Shown piece after piece: positions 1 through 9,562 of a DNA stretch of 58,720 nucleotides. This DNA comes from Candidatus Kryptoniota bacterium (lineage in GTDB: Bacteria > Bacteroidota > Ignavibacteria > Kryptoniales > JAKASW01): contig JAHECO010000094.1 of the NCBI GenBank assembly GCA_024641705.1, forward strand, positions 1 to 58,720. The letters are read 5' to 3'. The first letter of the stretch is position 1. Every line of letters begins with the position of its first letter. The position numbers were made by a program, and so were the translations under genes. Under the pieces are notes generated by a model that saw only the letters and a program-made list of their open reading frames with translations, ran no database searches and was not told the origin of the DNA.

Positions 1-77
1 ACGGTCGGGAGCGGTAAACTGACGGTCCGGAGTGTCTCGGAGACGGTCGGGAGCGGTAAACTGACGGTCCGGAGTGT
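1..77. repeat. Tandem direct repeat, 42-bp period
   Basis: A 35-base unit beginning acggtcgggagcggtaaact occurs at 1-35 and again identically at 43-77, with a 7-base spacer. The left copy may continue beyond the window edge. Degenerate copies reappear at 647-752, on the other side of the DUF4160/DUF2442 pair. Confidence 0.85.
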
Positions 78-111
78 TTGACTGAGAAAACCTGGGGTAT
101 CATACTTTTAT

Positions 112-336
112 GTGCCGGAGGTAAGCAGATTTCTCGGAATAATCATAGCTATCTATTACCGCGAGCACACGCCGCCTCACTTTCACGCCATTTATGGTGA
201 CTATGAAGTGACGGTGGAGATTGACACAGGCATTGTGAGCGGCAGGTTTCCGAAGAGAGCATTATCACACGTTCTGGAGTGGCACGGATTGCATAAGGAA
301 GCGTTAATAGAAGATCAAACCATTGGAGTAGGATGA
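112..336 (+). CDS. DUF4160 family protein
   Basis: This 74-residue protein matches the DUF4160 pattern: an N-terminal P-E-V-S-R-F-x-G-I-I-I-x-x-Y-Y segment, the histidine motif HTPPHFHA near residues 19-26, and a C-terminal stretch of the kind L-S-H-V-L-E-W with following acidic residues. The start is GTG at 112; no clear Shine-Dalgarno site precedes it. Its stop overlaps the ATG of the next gene (ATGA), which indicates translational coupling. DUF4160 genes are commonly paired with DUF2442 genes, and such pairs are often listed as putative toxin-antitoxin-like modules. The biochemical role is not established, and I infer only that the two act together. The protein is slightly shorter at the C terminus than many relatives. 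Confidence 0.85.
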   Translation: MPEVSRFLGIIIAIYYREHTPPHFHAIYGDYEVTVEIDTGIVSGRFPKRALSHVLEWHGLHKEALIEDQTIGVG

Positions 337-581
337 TGGTACCGAGACTGAAAGAAGCGAAACACATTTCATCATATACGCTCTGGATCAAGTTTGCGGA
401 TGGCACTGAAGGAGAGATTGATTTAAGAGACGAACTCGTCGGACCTGCTTTCGCGCCTCTTAAAGACCTGGATTACTTCAATAAGTTCAGAGTTGATGCG
501 GAGCTTCACACACTGGTGTGGCCGAATGGCGCCGACTTCTCACCGGAATTTCTCTACGAGAAAGTTCGCATCCCTGCGTGA
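333..581 (+). CDS. DUF2442 family protein
   Basis: This 82-residue protein is typical DUF2442: a central segment of the kind L-W-I-K-F-x-D-G-x-x-G-x-I-D-L, then L-V-G-P-x-F-x-P-L-K-D, and a C-terminal WPNGADFSPEFLYEK motif. It starts 4 bases inside the DUF4160 gene, so the two form one operon. Members often sit beside DUF4160 or helix-turn-helix genes and are proposed to be the antitoxin-like or DNA-binding partner; that role is inference. A decayed paralogue lies 240 bases downstream. A second possible ATG one codon later cannot be excluded as the start. Confidence 0.88.
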   Translation: MMVPRLKEAKHISSYTLWIKFADGTEGEIDLRDELVGPAFAPLKDLDYFNKFRVDAELHTLVWPNGADFSPEFLYEKVRIPA

Positions 582-646
582 CGAAAATCGGATAGGGACA
601 GCTGGGTTTATTGGGGTCGCGCGATCGAGAAATATTACTCGAGGCG

Positions 647-752
647 GGGGACGGTCCGAAGAGTGAAGGTGACCTTCAGCGACCCCCGGAGAGAAGGTCA
701 CCTTCTCCCTTGAGTCCGGTCTGGAGTGTCATAGCGACGGTCGGGTTTACCA
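647..752 (+). repeat. Degenerate copies of the left-edge repeat
   Basis: Two stretches resemble the 42-bp repeat at 1-77: ggacggtccgaagagtg near 648-665, and ggtctggagtgt followed by seven bases and acggtcggg near 718-745. The module at 112-581 is thus bracketed by related repeat sequence. Matches are imperfect, so homology is probable rather than certain. Confidence 0.5.
665..705. repeat. Double palindrome, 13-base arms
   Basis: The arms gaaggtgaccttc (665-677) and gaaggtcaccttc (693-705) are perfect reverse complements separated by 15 bases. Each arm is also an interrupted palindrome around its central base, so the element can fold as one long hairpin or two short ones. There is no T-tract, so a simple terminator is unlikely. 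Confidence 0.7.
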
Positions 753-819
753 CGCGATTAAGTGCAGTTCTTGCGTTGACGATAACTGCTCTCGTTGCAA
801 TGCAGCAAGAAATAGAAGG

Positions 820-987
820 TCTGTTAGCCTGGCCAAGGAAATTGAATCCTTCAAAATGTTCAGAATCGATCCTGAACTCTATACGCTTGTCCGGCCCAAC
901 GGCGCCGATTTCTCGCCGGAATTTCTCCGTGAGAAGGTTCGCATGACTGCGTGCGAAGAACAAGATAGTGGATGTTGGTCTTGCTAG
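820..987 (+). pseudogene. Remnant of a second DUF2442 gene
   Basis: Reading the frame that contains codon 838-840 gives a segment with RIDPELYTLVRPNGADFSP followed by E-F-L-R-E-K-V-R-M, which aligns closely with the C-terminal half of the intact DUF2442 protein at 333-581. No N-terminal half is recognisable upstream, and no start codon with a ribosome binding site is present. The normal stop position has changed from TGA to TGC, so the frame runs on to a TAG at 985-987. I read it as a truncated, decayed paralogue. Its closeness to the intact gene suggests tandem duplication or replacement within a toxin-antitoxin-like locus. Confidence 0.75.
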
Positions 988-1068
988 AGGAGAGGCATGC
1001 TCAAAACATGTCGCTCAAGGCGGGGCGACGGGGAATGAGATCGACAACATGATATTTCAAGAGCAATC
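988..1068. other. Short intergenic stretch, nothing recognised
   Basis: No gene, RNA or clear hairpin is seen between the DUF2442 remnant and the converging gene that ends at 1069. Confidence 0.4.
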
Positions 1069-1557
1069 CTACTTCTTGTCAATGCGGAGATAGGCTCCAA
1101 ACAACCTCTTTGACTCTTCAATCTGATTCCAGAACCAGTCAGTAATCTTTTTCATCTGAGTCAATGTCTCGTCGCGGTCTTTGTCGTCCAGACGTTTCTC
1201 CAGTCTATCGCCAAGAATCTTCAGCCCTTCCCCTTTCTTGTTGAGTTCCTCCAGATAGTCCCTTATTTCATCTCCGAACAAGAACCCAAAATCGATCGAG
1301 TTACGGACCAATTTAGTTATCCCCTCTCTGGTCATTTGACCAAATTGAACCGCAAAAAGGATATAGTCCCTCACCGAAAGGAAAACGGGATAACGCTTGT
1401 CGTACAAAGCCAGCCTCCATCGTGAACGGGCCAGCTTGTACTGAAAAACTGCAATCACGGCACCAATTACCGCGATCATGGGAGTCAGCAGAGCTGAAGA
1501 CAATTCAACGATCTGCCTGTAAGAATCAATTATTTCCGTTAGCATGCTAACCAACAT
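1069..1557 (-). CDS. Hypothetical protein with one N-terminal membrane helix
   Basis: From the chosen start the product is about 162 residues. It has a short N-terminal region, one strongly hydrophobic segment (SALLTPMIAVIGAVIAVFQY, roughly residues 20-40), then a cytoplasmic-looking, charged helical region rich in K, E, D and R with a probable coiled-coil character at E-E-L-N-K-K-G-E-G. The ATG at 1557 is preferred over one nine codons upstream because gggag sits eight bases before it. The segment around K-L-A-R-S-R-W-R-L-x-L-Y-D-K-R resembles conserved hypothetical proteins I cannot assign to a function. It lies between two toxin-antitoxin-like modules, but nothing in it shows that it belongs to either. 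Confidence 0.7.
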   Translation of the reverse strand: MLVSMLTEIIDSYRQIVELSSALLTPMIAVIGAVIAVFQYKLARSRWRLALYDKRYPVFLSVRDYILFAVQFGQMTREGITKLVRNSIDFGFLFGDEIRDYLEELNKKGEGLKILGDRLEKRLDDKDRDETLTQMKKITDWFWNQIEESKRLFGAYLRIDKK

Positions 1558-1727
1558 AGGCACATCTCCCTGAAGTCTTGGCACATGATTGACACGGACT
1601 CACCAACAAAAGAGGCCCCACTCAAACAAACGAGGCTTCTTAAATCCCTCCTGCAAAGGCCCGCCTCCGAGACGCACGCTTCGCGGGACAGGCCACATTA
1701 TATCCCTCCGGTATAAGGCAGGCGGAG

Positions 1728-1771
1728 TCCCGGCCAGTCATCGTACTGATGCCATCGGCTCTGAGGGGTTC
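1728..1771 (-). pseudogene. 5S rRNA gene fragment
   Basis: The plus strand reads cccggccagt, then 13 divergent bases, then ccatcggctctgagggg. The same two blocks, with the same 13-base spacing, occur in the intact 5S gene at 2346-2385. This fixes the stretch as a partial 5S copy covering the 3' half of the molecule. The 5' half is absent. The fragment lies on the far side of the HicBA genes from the intact 5S gene, so the toxin-antitoxin pair sits between two 5S-derived sequences in the same orientation. Confidence 0.7.
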
Positions 1772-1776
1772 TACCT

Positions 1777-2010
1777 CTACAACTTCTGTAATTCTTCGAC
1801 GAATCGCTCCACTGAAATTTCTATCTCGCGGAGAATCTCTCTGACGAGAGGACGCGAAAGGTCCCTGCCGGGATGATCCGGAAGCGTAGTTGTGCGACCG
1901 TCAGCATGCCTGTAGAATATGTGACTCCCCTTCTGTCGTACTCGCTGGAATCCCAAGTGAAGAATCATCTTCTCCATAGTCTTGAAGTCAACTACAGGAA
2001 GGCGTGTCAT
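1777..2010 (-). CDS. hicA: HicA family toxin, mRNA interferase
   Basis: The 77-residue product has the HicA double-stranded RNA-binding-like fold signature: an N-terminal L-P-V-V-D-F-K-T-M-E-K-x-x-x-x-L-G-F segment and a G-S-H-I-F-Y-R-H motif near residues 28-35 that carries the catalytic histidine, followed by T-L-P-D-H-P-G-R-D-L and a final helix. HicA toxins cleave mRNA and are held inactive by HicB. The gene follows hicB with a 4-base overlap, the antitoxin-first order seen in many HicBA systems. Length is normal for the family. It ends just before a fragment of 5S rRNA. Confidence 0.93.
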   Translation of the reverse strand: MTRLPVVDFKTMEKMILHLGFQRVRQKGSHIFYRHADGRTTTLPDHPGRDLSRPLVREILREIEISVERFVEELQKL

Positions 2011-2246
2011 ACAGTGATTTCGAGCTGCTGCAACCCTACGAAGCGCGGCAACTCCTCGATCTTACCCTGAAATTCTTCCAGACAAAGCTCCAGAACTTCC
2101 TTCAGATTCTTCTGAAGCTCATCGAGGGTTGCGCCCTGTGTGTGAGCACCTGGAACCCCGGGAATGAATCCGACATACAGATTCGAATCTGGATCGTACT
2201 CAATGTATGCCGTAAAGGTTCTGACATTTTGCTCGACTTTATCCAT
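2007..2246 (-). CDS. hicB: HicB family antitoxin
   Basis: This 79-81 residue protein matches the HicB partial RNase H-like domain: T-A-Y-I-E-Y-D-P-D-S-N-L-Y-V-G-F-I-P-G-V-P-G-A-H-T-Q-G with the usual A-T-L-D-E-L-x-x-N-L-K-E-V-L-E-L helix after it. The protein stops soon after this domain, so it is a short HicB type that lacks an obvious C-terminal ribbon-helix-helix or helix-turn-helix DNA-binding domain. The ATG at 2246 has agaaggg at a better distance than the alternative ATG at 2252. It lies downstream of the rRNA terminator, so it needs its own promoter; a TATATT hexamer at about 2266 is only a weak candidate. Confidence 0.9.
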   Translation of the reverse strand: MDKVEQNVRTFTAYIEYDPDSNLYVGFIPGVPGAHTQGATLDELQKNLKEVLELCLEEFQGKIEELPRFVGLQQLEITV

Positions 2247-2287
2247 ACCCATTTCCCTTCTTCGAAATATAGCCGCTCATCTCTACA

Positions 2288-2318
2288 AATAAAAAAACCC
2301 GCCACATGGGCGGGGTTT
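2288..2318 (-). terminator. rRNA operon terminator
   Basis: On the minus strand, after the 5S gene, aaccccgcc and ggcgggtt pair around a short loop and are followed by a run of seven T. This is a textbook intrinsic terminator at the end of the rRNA operon, and it separates the operon from hicBA. Confidence 0.88.
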
Positions 2319-2327
2319 GAAATAAAC

Positions 2328-2443
2328 CCGGCAACGACCTACTCTCCCGGCCAGTTACCCAACCAGTACCATCGGCTCTGAGGGGCTTAACTGCCGTGTT
2401 CGGAATGGGAACGGGTGTTTCCCCCTCGATATAGTCACCGGAA
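2328..2443 (-). rRNA. rrf: 5S ribosomal RNA
   Basis: The minus strand reads from about 2443 with gaaacacccgttcccattcc and cgaacacggcagttaagccc, the universal 5S loop B/C region, and ends near ggtcgttgccgg. The length of about 116 bases is normal. It is the last gene of the operon and lies roughly 100 bases after 23S. Confidence 0.95.
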
Positions 2444-2451
2444 AAAACTTA

Positions 2452-2464
2452 GACAATTTGGGAA
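2452..2464 (-). other. 23S processing stem, 3' arm
   Basis: Plus-strand gacaatttgggaa is the exact reverse complement of ttcccaaattgtc at 5782-5794 on the other side of the 23S gene. In the transcript the two pair over 13 bases, which is the usual design of the RNase III stem that releases pre-23S rRNA. Confidence 0.8.
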
Positions 2465-2539
2465 TCTCGAACGATGGTACATCATTCGGGACAAGTTTGA
2501 AACAATTTATCTGGCGTCTCACCGATCTCAAAAAAAGAA

Positions 2540-5586
<3,047 letters not shown>

Positions 5587-5781
5587 AAAAAATCCTTTTT
5601 TGAGACTAGAGTAACCAGATACTTCTACTGCCACCAGTTTAAACTGGTGGCTAATTTAGGGACGGTTTCATTATTTCTAATGAAGACCGTATAAAAAAAT
5701 GTTCCAGACTCAGTAAAAACAATCGACTCGTTTGCTACTCTGACCGAAATCATTTTGCTACTAGTCATCGATCGCATCTAC

Positions 5782-5794
5782 TTCCCAAATTGTC
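5782..5794 (-). other. 23S processing stem, 5' arm
   Basis: This is the partner of 2452-2464, with 13 perfectly complementary bases. It directly abuts the boxA-like site at 5791-5802. Confidence 0.8.
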
Positions 5795-5802
5795 AAAGAA
5801 CG
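5791..5802 (-). promoter_or_regulatory. boxA antitermination site before 23S
   Basis: The minus strand reads cgttctttgaca, matching the rrn boxA consensus TGYTCTTTGA except at the first base. It lies in the tRNA-23S spacer, where boxA repeats are expected to reload the Nus antitermination complex. Confidence 0.7.
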
Positions 5803-5828
5803 TTGTTAGCGTTTAGCCATTAGCTTTC

Positions 5829-5871
5829 AGCTATTAGCTCGCTAACAGCTATCAGCTAATTGCTAATAGCT
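5829..5871. repeat. Spacer repeats based on agctattagc
   Basis: agctattagc (5829-5838) and gctaatagct (5862-5871) are perfect inverted copies, with further partial copies between and before them (tagccattagct, cagctatcagct). The stretch separates the tRNA-like gene from the boxA and processing region before 23S. It can form an AT-rich hairpin; function unknown. Confidence 0.65.
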
Positions 5872-5878
5872 ATTATCG

Positions 5879-5953
5879 TGGAGCTGAAGGGATTCGAACC
5901 CTCGACCCTGGCGCGAAACGCGCCATGCTCTCCCGTAGCTGAGCTACAGTTCC
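5879..5953 (-). pseudogene. tRNA-Ala-derived pseudo-tRNA
   Basis: This 75-base minus-strand sequence follows the tRNA-Ala pattern base for base in the T arm and most of the D arm, but three key parts have changed. The anticodon arm is replaced by a GC hairpin (ggcgcg, ttt, cgcgcc); counted as a normal arm, its loop CGTTTCG lacks U33. The D loop has two extra bases. The acceptor stem has A3:U70 instead of the G3:U70 pair that identifies tRNA-Ala, plus an A4/C69 mismatch. It sits 36 bases after the intact tRNA-Ala in the same transcript. I judge it a duplicated tRNA-Ala that no longer decodes; a retained processing or structural role is possible. Confidence 0.75.
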
Positions 5954-5989
5954 AAACCTCATCAAACAAAAGAACCAAGTAAAACACAG

Positions 5990-6062
5990 TGGAGCTGAAG
6001 GGATTCGAACCCTCGACCCTCTGGTTGCAAACCAGATGCTCTCCCAGCTGAGCTACAGCCCC
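5990..6062 (-). tRNA. tRNA-Ala (UGC)
   Basis: The minus strand gives a complete 73-base cloverleaf starting ggggctgtagctcagctggg. The anticodon arm is TCTGG-TTTGCAA-CCAGA, with anticodon TGC. The G3:U70 wobble pair, the alanine identity element, is present. CCA is not encoded. This is the standard second spacer tRNA of bacterial rRNA operons. Confidence 0.96.
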
Positions 6063-6092
6063 GTAGCCGGTAGTTCACCGGCACGCCGAGTG

Positions 6093-6166
<74 letters not shown>

Positions 6167-6180
6167 AGTGTTTTGCACTA

Positions 6181-6192
6181 CATCAAAGAACA
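6181..6192 (-). promoter_or_regulatory. boxA-like site between 16S and tRNA-Ile
   Basis: The minus strand reads tgttctttgatg, a good match to the rrn boxA consensus, just upstream of tRNA-Ile. Confidence 0.6.
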
Positions 6193-6261
6193 GTCTTCAA
6201 TTATCAATCAGCAACGATCAATGATCATCGGTAATTGTTAATTGATCATTCAAAAAAAATA

Positions 6262-6277
6262 TTGACAAGTTGTGCAC
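6262..6277 (-). other. 16S processing stem, 3' arm
   Basis: Plus-strand ttgacaagt and gtgcac (6262-6277) are complementary to gtgcac and acttgtcaa at 7941-7957 beyond the 16S 5' end. The two blocks pair over 9 and 6 bases with a small internal bulge, as in the RNase III stem around 16S. Confidence 0.75.
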
Positions 6278-6301
6278 AGGATGGATCAATCGGTTTAGGC
6301 T

Positions 6302-7862
<1,561 letters not shown>

Positions 7863-7940
7863 GTAAAAAAACAACTTTGAGCTCGCCTGACATTATCTTT
7901 GTGTCAAGGCTGAACCTTAAAACCGAATTGACTTCTCGCT

Positions 7941-7957
7941 GTGCACAGACTTGTCAA
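7941..7957 (-). other. 16S processing stem, 5' arm
   Basis: gtgcac (7941-7946) and acttgtcaa (7949-7957) pair with the matching blocks at 6262-6277, enclosing the 16S transcript. The stem overlaps the boxA site. Confidence 0.75.
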
Positions 7958-7963
7958 AGAACA
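7952..7963 (-). promoter_or_regulatory. boxA antitermination site in the rRNA leader
   Basis: The minus strand reads tgttctttgaca, a perfect match to the rrn boxA core. It lies about 90 bases before the 16S 5' end and downstream of a terminator-like hairpin. Confidence 0.8.
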
Positions 7964-7989
7964 TGCCCCGAGTTGCTTAGTTCGAGACG

Positions 7990-8020
7990 AAAAAAATCGC
8001 CCCCGAACACTAAGAGGGCG
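7990..8020 (-). terminator. Terminator-like hairpin inside the rRNA leader
   Basis: On the minus strand cgccctc and gggggcg pair (seven pairs, one G-U) around a nine-base loop and are followed by A and seven T. It lies between the predicted promoter (8079-8107) and boxA (7952-7963), so transcripts from that promoter must read through it. Confidence 0.65.
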
Positions 8021-8078
8021 GTTCTAAAATCAGACTTTTTCAAAAACTGTTACGACCAAGAGTCGTTCAAAGCGTTAA

Positions 8079-8107
8079 AATATATATCGTGAGCCCCGAA
8101 AAGTCAA
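8079..8107 (-). promoter_or_regulatory. rRNA operon promoter, sigma70 type
   Basis: On the minus strand TTGACT (8107-8102) and TATATT (8084-8079) are separated by exactly 17 bases. AT-rich sequence upstream (aaaaaatacatcaaataag) could serve as an UP element. The predicted start lies near 8072, about 210 bases before 16S. The pattern is the classical one, not the TTTG/TAnnTTTG type of Bacteroidia. Confidence 0.75.
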
Positions 8108-8356
8108 GCATTCATGGCACTTATTTGATGTATTTTTTAAATCTCTCCCCCCTATCCGACGTAAGAATTTCCCCTAACCTGTAATTTTTACCCCCTTGTT
8201 CCTCCCACAACTTCCTCAAGGATCACCGATGGCCCCGAAGTCCCTTATAACACCGAGGTTTAGCATCGCTTTCCCCTATCAAGCATTCGGCCGGCCAACG
8301 GCACGGAGGTTGAACCATGTATATGCGTACATCAACATTCAATCGGTGAGCGAGAA

Positions 8357-9112
8357 ATGTCGACAATGACAGAAAGCCTGAACATGACGAGACAAGCCGG
8401 CGAGCCCGGTCGGTTCATTGACCCCCACTCGCGAAAAGCGTCTTCGATGGGAGACGGAACCACCGAGTTGCGCCTCGTCGTAGGTCGGTCGGGTATAGAT
8501 GTGAAATTGTCGAACGCCGTTCCCATATCGGCTTTGAGATTCGAGATAACGTTCGAAAAAAAAATCAGCTACAAAGCCCCGGACATCCGCCCGAGGATAC
8601 AGAACCTGAACAACTATATCAATTTTCAGGACAACGTTGTCACGTTCGTGCTCCTCGACATCGACGGCAAGGGGATAGCTCCCGGCAACGGAAGCATCCT
8701 TAATATCCCTTGCGAAGCCGGAATGCAGTTTGAAATTACCGCCGTGTTCGCCTCGACCCGAACATCCGGGATCGCCGAGATCCCGCATGCCGTCGTGAGA
8801 GAACTTCCTGACAGAGAGACCCTGGTGCTGGAGCAGAACGATCCGAATCCGTTCAGCGGCAGGACCCGTCTGGATTTCACGATCCCGAGCGACGCCGATA
8901 CGAAGCTTGTCATTTACGACGTCGGCGGAGCATTGATCAGGACGCTCGTGGACTCGAAGTTGGAGTCGGGTTCTCACTCGGTGGAGTGGGACGGGAAGGA
9001 CGACAGCGGGAAGGCAACAGAGTCAGGAATTTATCTTTACAAGCTCTATGCGGGAGTTTACAGTGTAACGAAGAAGATGGTTTTCTTATCCGAAGGATCC
9101 CCCGGAAAATAG
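8357..9112 (+). CDS. FlgD Ig-like / T9SS-type C-terminal domain protein
   Basis: The 251-residue product has a beta-rich N-terminal part of unknown type (about residues 35-145) and a C-terminal FlgD-like Ig domain (about 155-245). Markers of the latter are LEQNDPNPFSGRTRLDFTIP, a V-I-Y-D-V-x-G segment, S-V-E-W-D-G-K-D-D-S-G-K and G-I-Y-L-Y-K. In FCB bacteria such domains end exported proteins and often act as type IX secretion sorting signals. Oddly, no signal peptide is visible: the N terminus is hydrophilic. The true start may therefore lie elsewhere, or the gene may be a 5'-truncated remnant of a longer exported protein. The ribosome binding site (gagcgag) is weak. It converges on the response regulator gene and shares a terminator with it. 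Confidence 0.75.
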   Translation: MSTMTESLNMTRQAGEPGRFIDPHSRKASSMGDGTTELRLVVGRSGIDVKLSNAVPISALRFEITFEKKISYKAPDIRPRIQNLNNYINFQDNVVTFVLLDIDGKGIAPGNGSILNIPCEAGMQFEITAVFASTRTSGIAEIPHAVVRELPDRETLVLEQNDPNPFSGRTRLDFTIPSDADTKLVIYDVGGALIRTLVDSKLESGSHSVEWDGKDDSGKATESGIYLYKLYAGVYSVTKKMVFLSEGSPGK

Positions 9113-9137
9113 TTTTCCCTCCAAGCCAACGCTCAAC

Positions 9138-9171
9138 AAAGGGGTGCGATTCAAAAAGTCGCACCCCTTTT
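9138..9171. terminator. Bidirectional intrinsic terminator
   Basis: aaaggggtgcga and tcgcacccctttt pair over 11-12 bases around a nine-base loop, with A-tract on the left and T-tract on the right. It can end both the plus-strand gene stopping at 9112 and the minus-strand pilus operon whose last gene stops at 9173. Confidence 0.9.
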
Positions 9172-9172
9172 A

Positions 9173-9553
9173 TTATTTACCTAAAGCTCTGTTGATTGAC
9201 GTAAGGATATCGTCGAGGTCGTACGGCTTGCTGACAAAATCGGACGCGCCAAGCCGCAGCGATTCGATGGCGTTCTTCACATCGGCGTAGGCGGTAAGCA
9301 TGATTACTTTCGTTTCAGGTATGTTGCTCTTCACGTACTTGAGAACCTCAAATCCGTCTACCCTGGGCATCTTAATGTCCAACAACACGACATCGAAGCG
9401 ATCACCCTGTTCGCTTTTCCTGCGAACAAGGTCGATCGCCTCATCACCATCGCCGGCACTCTGGACTTCAAAAGCCTCTGCCTCCAGCTCGCTCGCGAGC
9501 AGGAACCTCAGTGCTTCTTCGTCATCTACGACAAGTACCTTAGGTTTAGACAT
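9173..9553 (-). CDS. Receiver-only response regulator (CheY-like)
   Basis: The 126-residue protein is a lone receiver domain: acidic pair in V-V-D-D-E-E near residues 9-12, phospho-acceptor aspartate in V-V-L-L-D-I-K-M-P (about residue 58), the conserved T in M-L-T-A-Y-A and lysine in V-S-K-P-Y. No output domain follows. It is the last gene of the pilus locus, 9 bases after the secretin gene, preceded by gaaggg. Single receivers of the PilG/PilH type regulate type IV pilus motors in other bacteria; by position I infer a similar role. No cognate kinase is adjacent. Confidence 0.9.
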   Translation of the reverse strand: MSKPKVLVVDDEEALRFLLASELEAEAFEVQSAGDGDEAIDLVRRKSEQGDRFDVVLLDIKMPRVDGFEVLKYVKSNIPETKVIMLTAYADVKNAIESLRLGASDFVSKPYDLDDILTSINRALGK

Positions 9554-9562
9554 TAGCCCTTC

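Noticed and set aside
611-963. Open frames on both strands over the DUF2442 remnant
   Set aside because: Their products look random; the informative frame is the third one, which matches DUF2442 at 820-987.
1069-1557. Phage or abortive-infection effector
   Set aside because: A single membrane helix plus a helical domain beside toxin-antitoxin genes is suggestive only. No effector motif is visible.
5829-5871. Intrinsic terminator in the tRNA-23S spacer
   Set aside because: The inverted repeat is AT-rich and lacks a T-tract on the transcribed strand, and termination there would stop 23S synthesis.
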